Assembly: GCF_009711205.1 (NCBI RefSeq)
Contig: NZ_WMIG01000006.1
Location: 156,240-220,239, forward strand
From: Paracoccus litorisediminis
GTDB taxonomy: Bacteria; Pseudomonadota; Alphaproteobacteria; Rhodobacterales; Rhodobacteraceae
Direction: 5' to 3'
DNA: 64,000 nt
In this document: piece after piece, positions 46,305 through 54,785 of the stretch
How the letters are laid out: each line of letters begins with the position of its first letter
How positions within the stretch are numbered: position 1 is the first letter of the stretch
The notes under the pieces: model-generated
The model's input: the letters and a program-made list of their open reading frames with translations, nothing else
Databases searched by the model: none
Told to the model about the DNA's origin: nothing
Translations under genes and position numbers: made by a program

Positions 46305-47039
46305 ATGACCACCAAGAAAACCGCCCTTGTCATCTCGGCCCATGCCGCGGATTTCGTCTGGCGCTGCGGGGGCGCCATCGCGCTGCATGCCGAGATGGGC
46401 TATGATGTCACCGTGGTCTGCCTGTCCTTTGGTGAGCGGGGCGAAAGCGCGAAGCTGTGGAAAGACCCCGGCATGACGCTGGAACAGGTCAAATCCGCCC
46501 GCCGCGCTGAATCCGAGGGTGCCGCGCGTGCTTTGGGCGTGCATGACCTGATCGAGTTCGATCTGGGCGACTATCCCTTGCACCTGTCGCAGGATGACAA
46601 GTTCCGGTTGGTCGACGTGATCCGCAAGGTCCAGCCCAGTTTCATGCTGAGCCACAGCCAGTATGACCCCTATAACACCGACCACATGTATGCGACGCAG
46701 GTGGCGCTGGAATGCCGCATGATCGCCCAGGCCTGGGGCCATAACCCGGGCGAGAAGGTGTTGGGCGCGCCCCAGCTATACCTGTTCGAGCCGCATCAGA
46801 CCGAGCAGATGAGCTGGAAGCCCGACACCTTCCTCGACATCACGCCCGTCTGGGACAAGAAGCGCGCCGCCATCGAATGCATGGAGGGGCAGGAGCATCT
46901 GTGGGAATACTACACGCGCGTGGCCGAGAACCGCGCCAACCACTTCATGCGCAATTCGGGCGGCCAGTCGGGCGGGCGCAAGGCGCACTATGCCGAAGGG
47001 TTCCAGTCGGTCTTCCCGCGCACGGTGGATGAACTGTGA
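46305..47039 (+). CDS. galB: 4-oxalomesaconate hydratase, GalB type (PIG-L fold)
   Basis: A 244-residue Zn enzyme of the PIG-L/LmbE fold. Pseudomonas putida GalB, which hydrates 4-oxalomesaconate to 4-carboxy-4-hydroxy-2-oxoadipate, has the same features. Zn ligands are His13 and Asp16 in SAHAADFVWRCGGA and His127 in SQYDPYNTDHMYA. The AHAAD form differs from the AHPDD of deacetylases and fits the GalB branch. GGAGGA precedes the ATG. First gene of the rightward operon; the stop overlaps the next ATG by one base. Confidence 0.88.
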   Translation: MTTKKTALVISAHAADFVWRCGGAIALHAEMGYDVTVVCLSFGERGESAKLWKDPGMTLEQVKSARRAESEGAARALGVHDLIEFDLGDYPLHLSQDDKFRLVDVIRKVQPSFMLSHSQYDPYNTDHMYATQVALECRMIAQAWGHNPGEKVLGAPQLYLFEPHQTEQMSWKPDTFLDITPVWDKKRAAIECMEGQEHLWEYYTRVAENRANHFMRNSGGQSGGRKAHYAEGFQSVFPRTVDEL

Positions 47040-47989
47040 TGGATGCCTGCCATGACATCGCGCATCTCGGCCATGTCGAGATGCTGACCGACCGCTTCGA
47101 CGAAAGTCTTGATTTCTTTACCCGTGTCTATGGATTGAAGCTGTCGGGGCGCGACGAGGGCAGCGCCTATCTGCGGGCCTGGGACGATTACGAACATGCC
47201 TCGCTAAAACTGGCGCGGGCGGATCGGACCGGCATCGGCCATGTTGCCTATCGGGCGGCCTCACCCGAGGCCTTGGCACGTCGCGTCACCGCGATCGAGG
47301 CTTCGGACTACAAGGTCCACGGCTGGGTGGATGGCGATCAATCGCATGGCCGCGCTTTTCGCTTCGAAGATCCTTTCGGTCATGTCTTCGAAATCTATTA
47401 CGACACTGTCTGGTATCAGGCCCCAGAAGCTGAACGCGCCGCGCTGAAGAACACCGCCAGCGCCTTTACCGGGGCCGCGCCGCGCAGGCTCGACCACCTG
47501 AATCTGCTGGCCTCGGATGTGGCCGAGTTCCGGCGCTTCATGGAGACCTGTCTTGGCGCGCGCGTGACCGAGATGATCCAGCTGAACAATGGCCGGATCG
47601 GCGGTTGCTGGTTCACCGTCAACAACAAGACCTATGATCTGGCCTGCACCGAGGAGCATGGCGGCGGTCAGGGACGCCTGCATCACGTGACCTACGCCAC
47701 CGACCAGCGCGAGGACATCCTGCGCGCCGCCGACATCTTTCTGCAGAACGGCGTCCATATAGAGACCGGCCCGCATAAGCACGCCATTCAGGGGACGTTC
47801 TTTCTTTACGTATGGGAGCCAGCTGGCAACCGGGTGGAGCTGGCCAATTCCGGGGCGCGGCTGATCCTTGCCCCCGACTGGCAGCCGATCATCTGGACCG
47901 AGGCCGACCGCAGGAAGGGTCAGGCCTGGGGGCTGAAAACCATCGAGACATTCCACACCCACGGCACGCCGCCCGTGCAGAAAGGCTGA
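47039..47989 (+). CDS. VOC-fold type I extradiol dioxygenase
   Basis: A 316-residue two-domain vicinal-oxygen-chelate dioxygenase, catechol 2,3-dioxygenase/BphC type. The C-terminal domain keeps the full iron triad and the helper Tyr: His153 (RRLDHLNLLASD), His216 (LHHVTYAT), Tyr257 and Glu267 (FLYVWEPAGNRVELAN). The N-terminal domain (IAHLGHVEMLTD) is the non-catalytic repeat. ATG at 47039 overlaps the galB stop, so it is made with GalB. It would open an aromatic ring between a diol and its neighbour carbon. Standard gallate operons use a LigB-type enzyme (GalA, DesB), which this is not. Confidence 0.9.
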   Translation: MDACHDIAHLGHVEMLTDRFDESLDFFTRVYGLKLSGRDEGSAYLRAWDDYEHASLKLARADRTGIGHVAYRAASPEALARRVTAIEASDYKVHGWVDGDQSHGRAFRFEDPFGHVFEIYYDTVWYQAPEAERAALKNTASAFTGAAPRRLDHLNLLASDVAEFRRFMETCLGARVTEMIQLNNGRIGGCWFTVNNKTYDLACTEEHGGGQGRLHHVTYATDQREDILRAADIFLQNGVHIETGPHKHAIQGTFFLYVWEPAGNRVELANSGARLILAPDWQPIIWTEADRRKGQAWGLKTIETFHTHGTPPVQKG

Positions 47990-47992
47990 GCC

Positions 47993-48664
47993 ATGGCCAA
48001 GGTAGTTCAGAACATCACCCGTGCCGATGACGCGGTCATCGCTGGCCTCGCCGAAGCCGGAGTGGCGACAGTGCATGAGGTGCAGGGGCGTATCGGCTGT
48101 CTGGCAAGCTATCTGCGCCCGATCTGGTCGGGCGCGCGCATCGCAGGTTCGGCGGTCACGATCAGCGCACCGCCCGGCGACAATTGGATGCTGCATGTCG
48201 CCATCGAACAATTGCGCGAGGGGGACATTCTGGTCCTCGCCCCGACTTCGCCTTGCGACAATGGCTATTTCGGCGACCTGCTGGCGACCAGTGCAATGGC
48301 ACGGGGGTGCCGGGGTTTGGTGATCGATGCTGGCGTGCGCGATATCCGCGACCTGACCGCGATGGGCTTTCCGGTCTGGTCCAAAGCGATCAGCGCACAG
48401 GGCACGGTCAAGGAGACGCTCGGCTCGGTCAATGTGCCCATTGTCTGCGGCGGGCAGGCGATCGAGGCCGGCGATGTAATCGTCGCCGACGATGACGGGG
48501 TTTGCGTCGTCCGCTGCGTCGACGCCGCAACCGTGCTGGAGGCGGTGCGCAAGCGCATGGATGCCGAAGAGGCCAAACGCCAAAGATTGGCGGCCGGGGA
48601 ACTGGGGCTCGACATCTATGACATGCGCCCCCGACTTGAGGCCAAAGGGTTGAAATATGTCTGA
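47993..48664 (+). CDS. RraA-fold 4-carboxy-4-hydroxy-2-oxoadipate aldolase (GalC/LigK type)
   Basis: A 223-residue RraA-fold class II pyruvate aldolase. It keeps the pattern expected for active HMG/CHA aldolases: GDLLATS at 94-100, then VRDIRD with Arg116, Asp117 and Asp120. It begins 3 bases after the dioxygenase stop. In the gallate route it splits CHA into oxaloacetate and pyruvate, and the same enzymes decarboxylate oxaloacetate. It is clearly different from the RraA protein at 14294 of the diacid cluster. Confidence 0.88.
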   Translation: MAKVVQNITRADDAVIAGLAEAGVATVHEVQGRIGCLASYLRPIWSGARIAGSAVTISAPPGDNWMLHVAIEQLREGDILVLAPTSPCDNGYFGDLLATSAMARGCRGLVIDAGVRDIRDLTAMGFPVWSKAISAQGTVKETLGSVNVPIVCGGQAIEAGDVIVADDDGVCVVRCVDAATVLEAVRKRMDAEEAKRQRLAAGELGLDIYDMRPRLEAKGLKYV

Positions 48665-48670
48665 GAAAGG

Positions 48671-48720
48671 CCGGGGGCGCTGCCCCCGAACCCCCGGGAT
48701 ATTTGTACAAGAAAGAATGA
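48671..48720. repeat. GC-palindromic intergenic repeat of Rhodobacteraceae type
   Basis: CGGGGGC-GCT-GCCCCCG hairpin followed by ACCCCCGGGATATTTG and an AAGAAAG tail, between the aldolase and galD genes. I recognise this form from many Rhodobacteraceae intergenic regions, where it occurs in many copies. The hairpin may reduce read-through or stabilise the upstream mRNA. Confidence 0.65.
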
Positions 48721-48727
48721 GGGGCGA

Positions 48728-49795
48728 ATGAGCGAGGTTGGCATTCCCTGCCTGTGGATGCGGGGCGGGACCTCGAAGGGGGCGTATTTTCTGGCCTCGG
48801 ATTTGCCGGAAGCCGCGCCCGAGCGGGACGCGCTGCTGCTGCGGATCATGGGCAGTCCCGATCCGCGCCAGATCGACGGGATAGGCGGGGGCGATCCCTT
48901 GACCTCAAAGGTGGCGGTGCTGTCGCCTTCATCGCGTGCGGATGCCGATGTAGATTACCTGTTCCTGCAGGTTTTTGTCGACCAAGCTTTGGTTTCGGAT
49001 GCGCAGGGTTGCGGGAATATTCTGGCCGGGGTCGGGCCTGCCGCGATCGAGCGCGGGTTGGTTTCAGCCCAACCCGGTCAGACCCCGGTCCGCATCCATA
49101 TGCTGAATACGGGTGAAGTCGCGATGGCGCTGGTGAAAACGCCGGGCGGTCGGGTCGACTATTCGGGCAACGCCGCCATTGACGGTGTCCCCGGTTCGGC
49201 GGCCGCGATCCCGCTGATGTTTCAGGATATTGCCGGATCGATGTGTGGCGCATTGTTGCCGACCGGCCATTTGGTGGATGTGATTGCTGGGGTGGAGTGC
49301 ACGCTGATCGACAATGGCATGCCCTGCGTCATCATGCGGGCCAGCGATTTTGGCCTGACCGGGCAGGAAAGTCGCGAGGAACTGGAGGCTGATGCCGCGC
49401 TGCGGGCACGGGTCGAGGGCATACGCATGCAGGCGGGGCCCCTGATGCGACTTGGGGATGTGGTGGATAAATCCGCGCCCAAGATGACACTGGTTTCGGC
49501 ACCTGTGCAAGGTGGGACGATCAACACGCGCAGCTTCATTCCTCATCGCGCCCATGCCTCGATCGGAGTCTTTGCTGCGGTCAGCGTGGCGACCGCCTGT
49601 ACACTGCCAGGATCGCCCGCGGCGGATCTGGCAGTTCTGCCGACGGATGGCCGCTATCTGATCGAGCATCCAACGGGGGCTGCCGAGGTGCTGATCACCC
49701 AAGATGCCGAGGGACGGATCATCGGTGCGGGCACCTTGCGCACCGCCCGCAAATTGTTCGATGGTCATGTCTATCCCCGCGACGAGGCAGGATGA
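48728..49795 (+). CDS. galD: 4-oxalomesaconate tautomerase, GalD type (PrpF family)
   Basis: A 355-residue isomerase of the PrpF/AcnD-accessory family, diaminopimelate-epimerase fold. It opens with IPCLWMRGGTSKGAYF, and continues with IDGIGGGDPLTSKVAV and VSDAQGCGNILAGVGPAAIE, the family hallmarks; the Cys of QGCGN is at the usual active-site position. GalD converts the keto form of 4-oxalomesaconate to the enol form that GalB hydrates. Its presence shows that the pathway product is 4-oxalomesaconate, as in gallate degradation. Confidence 0.88.
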   Translation: MSEVGIPCLWMRGGTSKGAYFLASDLPEAAPERDALLLRIMGSPDPRQIDGIGGGDPLTSKVAVLSPSSRADADVDYLFLQVFVDQALVSDAQGCGNILAGVGPAAIERGLVSAQPGQTPVRIHMLNTGEVAMALVKTPGGRVDYSGNAAIDGVPGSAAAIPLMFQDIAGSMCGALLPTGHLVDVIAGVECTLIDNGMPCVIMRASDFGLTGQESREELEADAALRARVEGIRMQAGPLMRLGDVVDKSAPKMTLVSAPVQGGTINTRSFIPHRAHASIGVFAAVSVATACTLPGSPAADLAVLPTDGRYLIEHPTGAAEVLITQDAEGRIIGAGTLRTARKLFDGHVYPRDEAG

Positions 49796-50565
49796 ACATG
49801 GGCTGGAGCGCCGCGCAATATTCACGGTTTCTGGACGACCGGACGCGGCCCGCCCGCGACCTGCTGCATGCGGTGCCGCTGGAGGCACCCGGTCAGGTGG
49901 TCGATCTGGGCTGCGGGCCCGGAAACTCGACCGCGCTGCTGGTCGAGCGCTTTCCAGAAGCACAGGTTATCGGTCTGGATTCCGACCCTGACATGATCGC
50001 GACGGCGCAGCGGAACCTGCCCGAATGCCGCTTTGAGATGACGCGGATCGAAGATTGGCTGCCAGAAGTGCTGCCTGACCTGATCTTTGCCAATGCCTCG
50101 CTGCAATGGGTCGATGATCACGAGACGCTATTCCCACATCTGCTGGATCTGGTCGCGCCGGGTGGCGCATTGGCGGTGCAGATGCCCGACAATCTGGACG
50201 AGCCTTCGCATCGCGCGATGCGCGAGGTTGCATCGCACCCGCGTTGGTCGGCACGGCTGGTTCAGGCAAATGCCCGGCGTCAGCCGTTGATTCCGGCGCA
50301 TCGGCTGCATGCCCTGCTGCGCCCGCTTTGCACCAAGGTGGATGTCTGGCGCACGATCTATCATTTCGAACTCGCAGGCGTGGATGCCATCGTCGAATGG
50401 TTCAAGGGTTCAGCTTTGCGACCCTATCTTGAGGCGCTGACCGAGGAGGAAGGGCGGCAGTTCCTGCTGACCTATCGCGAGGAAATCGCGCCATTTTACC
50501 CGGAATGCGATGGTCGCGCGTTACTGGCTTTTCCTCGGTTCTTCCTTGTCGCCAGTCGGGCTTGA
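49792..50565 (+). CDS. tam: Trans-aconitate 2-methyltransferase family protein
   Basis: A 257-residue SAM-dependent methyltransferase with VVDLGCGPGNSTALLVERFP (SAM motif I), VIGLDSDPDMI and IFANASLQWVDDHE, all typical of Tam. The start overlaps the galD stop by 4 bases, so it is translated with it. In E. coli, Tam methylates trans-aconitate, a toxic citrate-cycle by-product. Here a related unsaturated tricarboxylate or keto acid formed by the GalD reaction may be the real target. A second ATG two codons in is possible. Confidence 0.85.
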   Translation: MNMGWSAAQYSRFLDDRTRPARDLLHAVPLEAPGQVVDLGCGPGNSTALLVERFPEAQVIGLDSDPDMIATAQRNLPECRFEMTRIEDWLPEVLPDLIFANASLQWVDDHETLFPHLLDLVAPGGALAVQMPDNLDEPSHRAMREVASHPRWSARLVQANARRQPLIPAHRLHALLRPLCTKVDVWRTIYHFELAGVDAIVEWFKGSALRPYLEALTEEEGRQFLLTYREEIAPFYPECDGRALLAFPRFFLVASRA

Positions 50566-50616
50566 TCCGGCACCCAGCTTTTCCTAGTCAGGGGGCGAAC
50601 CGCCAGGAGGGGCAGG

Positions 50617-51492
50617 ATGGGACCGTTTCGATGCATTGCCGATCTGCGGGGTACGCTGCTGGAAAGCCCGGTCTGGGACGCAAGGCGCGGCGCGATTTTC
50701 CTGTGCGACATCGAGGGCGCGCGCATCCATGAGGTCGGCCTGGAGGACGGGCCACGTCGGGTCTGGCAATTCGACGACAAGGTAGCGTCGCTGGGGCTAT
50801 GCGACAGCGGCCGGCTGGTCGTGGCACTGGCACGCGAGGTGGTGCTGTTCGACCCCGAAACCGGCGGACAGGAGACATTGTGGTCTGGGTTCAGCGAATC
50901 CAAAGCGTCGCGGCTGAATGACGGCAAGGTCGGCCCGGACGGAGCGTTCTGGGTTGGCAGCATGAATGGCGCGCCCGACCGCGCGCAAACCGCGCGGCTA
51001 TATCGCATCGACATGACGGGACGTGCCGAGATCAGGGCCGAGGAACTGTTGACCTCGAACGGGCTGGCCTGGAGCACCGATGGCCGCACGATGTTTCACA
51101 GTGACTCGCAGCTGTCCTGGCTTGAGCGGCGGGATTTCGACCCCGAGACGGGCGGACTGGGCGCGCCCATCCGCCTGCGCGATCTGGACGATGCCCAGGG
51201 CCGTGCCGATGGCGGGGCGACGGATGCCGAGGGTGGCTATTGGAGTGCGGGTGTCTCGGCCGGGGTGCTGAACCGCTACGACCGGGACGGCGCAGTGCTG
51301 CAGCGCCTGCCCATGCCGGTTCCGGGGCCGACCATGCCCTGTTTTTGTGGCGATGGACTGCGGCAGATTGCTGTCACCTCGCATCGGCGCTGGCCCGACC
51401 AGACCCTTGCCGCCGCCCCGTGGTCAGGCGGATTGATATTGGCTAACAGTCCGGTCGCGGGCGTGCCCGTCAAGCGGATGAAGGGGTTGTGA
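50617..51492 (+). CDS. SMP-30/gluconolactonase family lactonase
   Basis: A 291-residue beta-propeller sugar lactonase. Metal and substrate residues are visible: Glu in TLLESPVWDARRGAIFLCDI, Asn-Asp in ASRLNDGKVGPDGAFWVGSM, Asn in LTSNGLAWSTDG and Asp in FHSDSQ. AGGAGGGG precedes the ATG. The gene is 51 bases after tam. It hydrolyses an aldonolactone, and with the following aldose epimerase it looks like part of a sugar oxidation route, although no sugar dehydrogenase is adjacent. Confidence 0.88.
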   Translation: MGPFRCIADLRGTLLESPVWDARRGAIFLCDIEGARIHEVGLEDGPRRVWQFDDKVASLGLCDSGRLVVALAREVVLFDPETGGQETLWSGFSESKASRLNDGKVGPDGAFWVGSMNGAPDRAQTARLYRIDMTGRAEIRAEELLTSNGLAWSTDGRTMFHSDSQLSWLERRDFDPETGGLGAPIRLRDLDDAQGRADGGATDAEGGYWSAGVSAGVLNRYDRDGAVLQRLPMPVPGPTMPCFCGDGLRQIAVTSHRRWPDQTLAAAPWSGGLILANSPVAGVPVKRMKGL

Positions 51493-51564
51493 CGACCCCG
51501 CCTTGCCCGCCATCCGCCTTGCGCCTAGGGTCGCCCGCAGACCGCATTCCAGCCGGAGCCGCAG

Positions 51565-52437
51565 ATGATCGCGCTTGAAACTGACCACTACCGCCTGACC
51601 GTCGATCCCGATCTGGGGGCGACGATCCTGACTGCGGACTGGCGGGATGGCGACGATTGGCTGCCGATCCTTGAGCCGCTGGTTACGCCCGAGGCCGGGT
51701 TGAAGGCGGGCTGCTTCGTGATGGCCCCATTCGCCAATCGCATCGATCACGGGCGCTTCGCCTTTGACGGGCAAAGCTTCCAGTTGCCGATCAACAATCC
51801 CGCCGAGGACATGGCGATCCACGGCTTTGCCCGCAATCGGGAATGGCTCGTGGCCGAACATCGCCCAGATTTTGCACGGCTGGTTCTGCTATTGAACGAA
51901 CCCGATCTGCCTTGGCGGTTTGAATTGGTGCAAGAGATCGCGATTGAGGCTGACGGCATCACCGTCACCCTGACGATGACCAATTTCGGCGACAGTGCCA
52001 TGCCCTTTGGTTTCGGCCTGCATCCATGGTTTCCGAAGCCGCGACAGACCCGGCTGGCCTTTGAGGCGATCGGGGCGCATGTAAAGGATGCACGCGGCCT
52101 TCCCCTGCCCCAGACGCAGCCCGTTGCGGGCATGTCGGCGGCGGACCAGCAACCGTTGGACCTGTTGCCGCGACTGGATGCCAGCTTTGCCGGTTGGCAA
52201 GACCGGCGGGCGGTGCTGCGCTGGCCGGGACATGAGGTCGAACTGACCGCCACCGGCGCGCTGCGCCACCTGCATGTCTTCAACCCCGACGACCGCGCGG
52301 TTTTCTGCGTCGAACCGGTCAGCCATCTGCCCGATGCCGTGAACCGCCCCGAGCTGGGCGAGGATGCGCAGATGACCGTGCTGATGCCAGGCGAACACCT
52401 GCAGGGTGGGATGCATCTGACGGCGCGCAGGACCTAA
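51565..52437 (+). CDS. Aldose 1-epimerase (GalM-like)
   Basis: A 290-residue mutarotase-fold protein. APFANRIDHGRFAFDGQSF and AIHGFARNREW carry the substrate Arg and catalytic His; FGFGLHPWFP has the second His; FCVEPVSHLPDA has the catalytic Glu. It speeds interconversion of alpha and beta aldose anomers. It overlaps the convergent AraC gene by 4 bases and follows the lactonase by 72 bases. Confidence 0.88.
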   Translation: MIALETDHYRLTVDPDLGATILTADWRDGDDWLPILEPLVTPEAGLKAGCFVMAPFANRIDHGRFAFDGQSFQLPINNPAEDMAIHGFARNREWLVAEHRPDFARLVLLLNEPDLPWRFELVQEIAIEADGITVTLTMTNFGDSAMPFGFGLHPWFPKPRQTRLAFEAIGAHVKDARGLPLPQTQPVAGMSAADQQPLDLLPRLDASFAGWQDRRAVLRWPGHEVELTATGALRHLHVFNPDDRAVFCVEPVSHLPDAVNRPELGEDAQMTVLMPGEHLQGGMHLTARRT

Positions 52438-53333
52438 GGCCAGGCGGCGTAGCTGGTCGAGGTGCTGGGTCGCCGGGCCGGCGCGCCGAGGCGATGCGCG
52501 CGGGGGGAACGCCCGGTCTCGCGCTTGAAGAAGCGGCTGAAATAGGCCGGATCGCTGAAGCCAAGCGTCTCGGCGATCTCACCGATCTGCAGCGGGCTTT
52601 GGTCCAGCAACCGCATCGCCTCGGCGGCTAGGCGCTGGTTGATGAATTCCATCGGTGAACGTCCGGTGGCGCGGCGGATTGCGGTGTTCAGCCGGTCGGG
52701 CGTCACCCCCAGAAGCTGTGCGTATTCCGCAACTGGCCAATGCTGGCGGGCATGAAGCTCGACCAGATGGGCAAAACCGCGGACCACGCTGCGCGGGGTG
52801 GCGCGTGACACTTCGGTCAGGGGCGAGGCCAGCCGCCATATCTCGATCAGCAGCAGGGCAAGGTGATGGCGCACAGCCTCATGCGCGCCGGGTGCATCGT
52901 TGCGCAATTCGGTCTCAATCGCGCCAAGCATCGCGGCCAGTCGCCGCGCGTCAGCCACGGTGATCGCCGCGCCAAGGATCGGGCGACCAATGGCATCGCG
53001 GACTGGCACGAACAGCGCGCCACTGGGCATGGCCGAAGCCAGCAGCGAATCCTGCGCCGAGACGGCCCCGCCCTCGGCCCCGGCGTCGAAAACGATAGCG
53101 CCGGTTTCGCCCGCCGGAAGAAAGACGATGGCGGGTCCGTCCAGCCTGACCTCGTGCTGGCCCAACCGGATCGAGCCGCTGCCCGAAACCAGCACAAATA
53201 TCCGGTTTCGTCCGCCGCGAAAGGTCCATTCCGTGCGCAGCAGACTGCCCAGAAACAGCCGCGCCTCGAGCGGCTCGGACATGGGCGGCGGTACGGGAGA
53301 CGGGGTGGATGCAGGTGCAGTGGAGTGAGTCAT
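52434..53333 (-). CDS. AraC-family transcriptional regulator
   Basis: A 299-residue regulator with an N-terminal cupin-like sensor (about residues 20-130) and a C-terminal AraC helix-turn-helix pair: WPVAEYAQLLGVTPDRLNTAIRRATG and LQIGEIAETLGFSDPAYFSRFFKRETG. The ATG at 53333 is favoured over an upstream TTG at 53351, but no strong ribosome site is present and ATG at 53282 is also possible. It is divergent from the Liv-type transport operon and probably activates it in response to the aromatic substrate, as the sensor resembles 4-hydroxybenzoate-type activators (PobC). Confidence 0.88.
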   Translation of the reverse strand: MTHSTAPASTPSPVPPPMSEPLEARLFLGSLLRTEWTFRGGRNRIFVLVSGSGSIRLGQHEVRLDGPAIVFLPAGETGAIVFDAGAEGGAVSAQDSLLASAMPSGALFVPVRDAIGRPILGAAITVADARRLAAMLGAIETELRNDAPGAHEAVRHHLALLLIEIWRLASPLTEVSRATPRSVVRGFAHLVELHARQHWPVAEYAQLLGVTPDRLNTAIRRATGRSPMEFINQRLAAEAMRLLDQSPLQIGEIAETLGFSDPAYFSRFFKRETGRSPRAHRLGAPARRPSTSTSYAAWP

Positions 53334-53486
53334 GGTCCGTGAAAAATACAAATATCTCTTGTAGAAGTCTATTCTGGCGGCTGATGCGCGGGCCTATCCT
53401 TATCGACAGCAAGGAAGTCGGAGGGGAGCCGGATTCCATGCGCCAAGGGTCCGCGCCATGCGGATCACAGGGGGAGGGGAAACAAG

Positions 53487-54716
53487 ATGATCAGCATGAA
53501 ACGCAGAGTTCTTCTGCGAACGGGTGCGGTTGCCGCGGTGACGGTTGCCACCGGCTTTGGCCGTGCGGCATGGGCCGAGGAGCGCAAATCCATCCGCATC
53601 GGCTATGCGATTTCCAAGACCGGTCCAAATGCAGGCGGGGCGGGCATCACCACATTGCCGAACTACCTGCTTTGGGCCAAGGACGTGCAGGATGCAGGCG
53701 GACTTGAGCTGCCCGATGGCAGCCGCCTGCCACTGGAGATCGTCGAATATGACGACCGTTCCTCGGCCGAGGAAGTCGTGCGCGCGATCGAGCGGTTGGC
53801 CAATGAGGACAAGGTCGACTTCATCCTTGCCCCATGGGGCACGGGTTTCAACCTGGCCGCAGCGCCCCTGTTCGACCGCTACGGCTATCCGCAACTGGCA
53901 GTCTCGGCGGTGACGGACAAGGCCCCGGATTTCGTCAAGCGCTGGAAGAAAAGCTTCTGGATGCTGGGCGGTGGCCATGACTATGCGAAAGCGCTGGCCG
54001 CGATCATGGCCGATGCGGGCAAGGCCGGGACACTGAACGGCAAGGTCGCAATGGTTTCGGTCGCAGACGGGTTCGGGATCGATCTGGTCAGCGCCGCCCG
54101 CCCCGCCTTTGAGGAAGCCGGGATCGAGGTTGTCTATGACAAGACCTACCCGGTCGGGACCTCGGATTTCACGCCGATGATCAATGAGGCCAAGGCCAGC
54201 GGCGCCGACAGCTTCGTGGCCTTCTCGTATCCGCCGGACACGTTTGCCATCACCCAGCAGGCCCAAGTCGCAGATTTCAATCCCAAGCTGCTCTATCTGG
54301 GCGTCGGCACCGGCTTTCCGGTCTATGCCAAGAACAATAGCGAGAACGCGACCGGCATCCTCAGCCTGGGCGGCATCGATCCGGCCAATGCCGCCAATGC
54401 CGATTACCGCAAGCGCCATGAGGCCGTGACCGGCATCGCCCCCGATTACTGGGGCAGCGTCATCACCTATGCCAGCCTGCAAATGTTGCAGGAAGCGATC
54501 CGCCGCAAGGGTCTGGACCGCGAGGCCGTGGCCGCCGAGATCGCCTCCGGCAGCTTCGAAACCGTGCTGGGTGAGACCAAGCTTGAGGACAACCAACTGC
54601 GCAAGCTGTGGTGGACTGGGCAATGGCAGAATGGCCAGTTCGTCGGCATCGCGCCTGGCGACCGCGCCGGCGCCAGCCAATTGGTTCTTCCGCGCCAGTC
54701 TTGGAAAAAGGCCTGA
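53487..54716 (+). CDS. Branched-chain-type ABC substrate-binding protein, probably for aromatic acids
   Basis: A 409-residue periplasmic binder (peripla_BP_6 type). It has a Tat-like or long Sec signal (MKRRVLLRTGAVAAVTVATG, with an RR pair) cleaved near AWA30, then IRIGYAISKTGPNAGG. GGGAGGGG precedes the ATG. The binder heads an operon with aromatic-type enzymes, like the aromatic-acid binders of Rhodopseudomonas. The ligand is probably a phenylpropanoid or aryl ketone acid rather than an amino acid. Confidence 0.9.
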   Translation: MISMKRRVLLRTGAVAAVTVATGFGRAAWAEERKSIRIGYAISKTGPNAGGAGITTLPNYLLWAKDVQDAGGLELPDGSRLPLEIVEYDDRSSAEEVVRAIERLANEDKVDFILAPWGTGFNLAAAPLFDRYGYPQLAVSAVTDKAPDFVKRWKKSFWMLGGGHDYAKALAAIMADAGKAGTLNGKVAMVSVADGFGIDLVSAARPAFEEAGIEVVYDKTYPVGTSDFTPMINEAKASGADSFVAFSYPPDTFAITQQAQVADFNPKLLYLGVGTGFPVYAKNNSENATGILSLGGIDPANAANADYRKRHEAVTGIAPDYWGSVITYASLQMLQEAIRRKGLDREAVAAEIASGSFETVLGETKLEDNQLRKLWWTGQWQNGQFVGIAPGDRAGASQLVLPRQSWKKA

Positions 54717-54785
54717 CTGCATCCCTGACACGGCAGGGGCCGGACCATCCGGCCCTTGCAGGAAGTGATCGAAGGAGAAGGTGTG

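Noticed and set aside
47039..47989. VOC protein as glyoxalase or antibiotic-resistance protein
   Set aside because: Length, two-domain form and the His-His-Glu iron triad with helper Tyr all indicate an extradiol dioxygenase.
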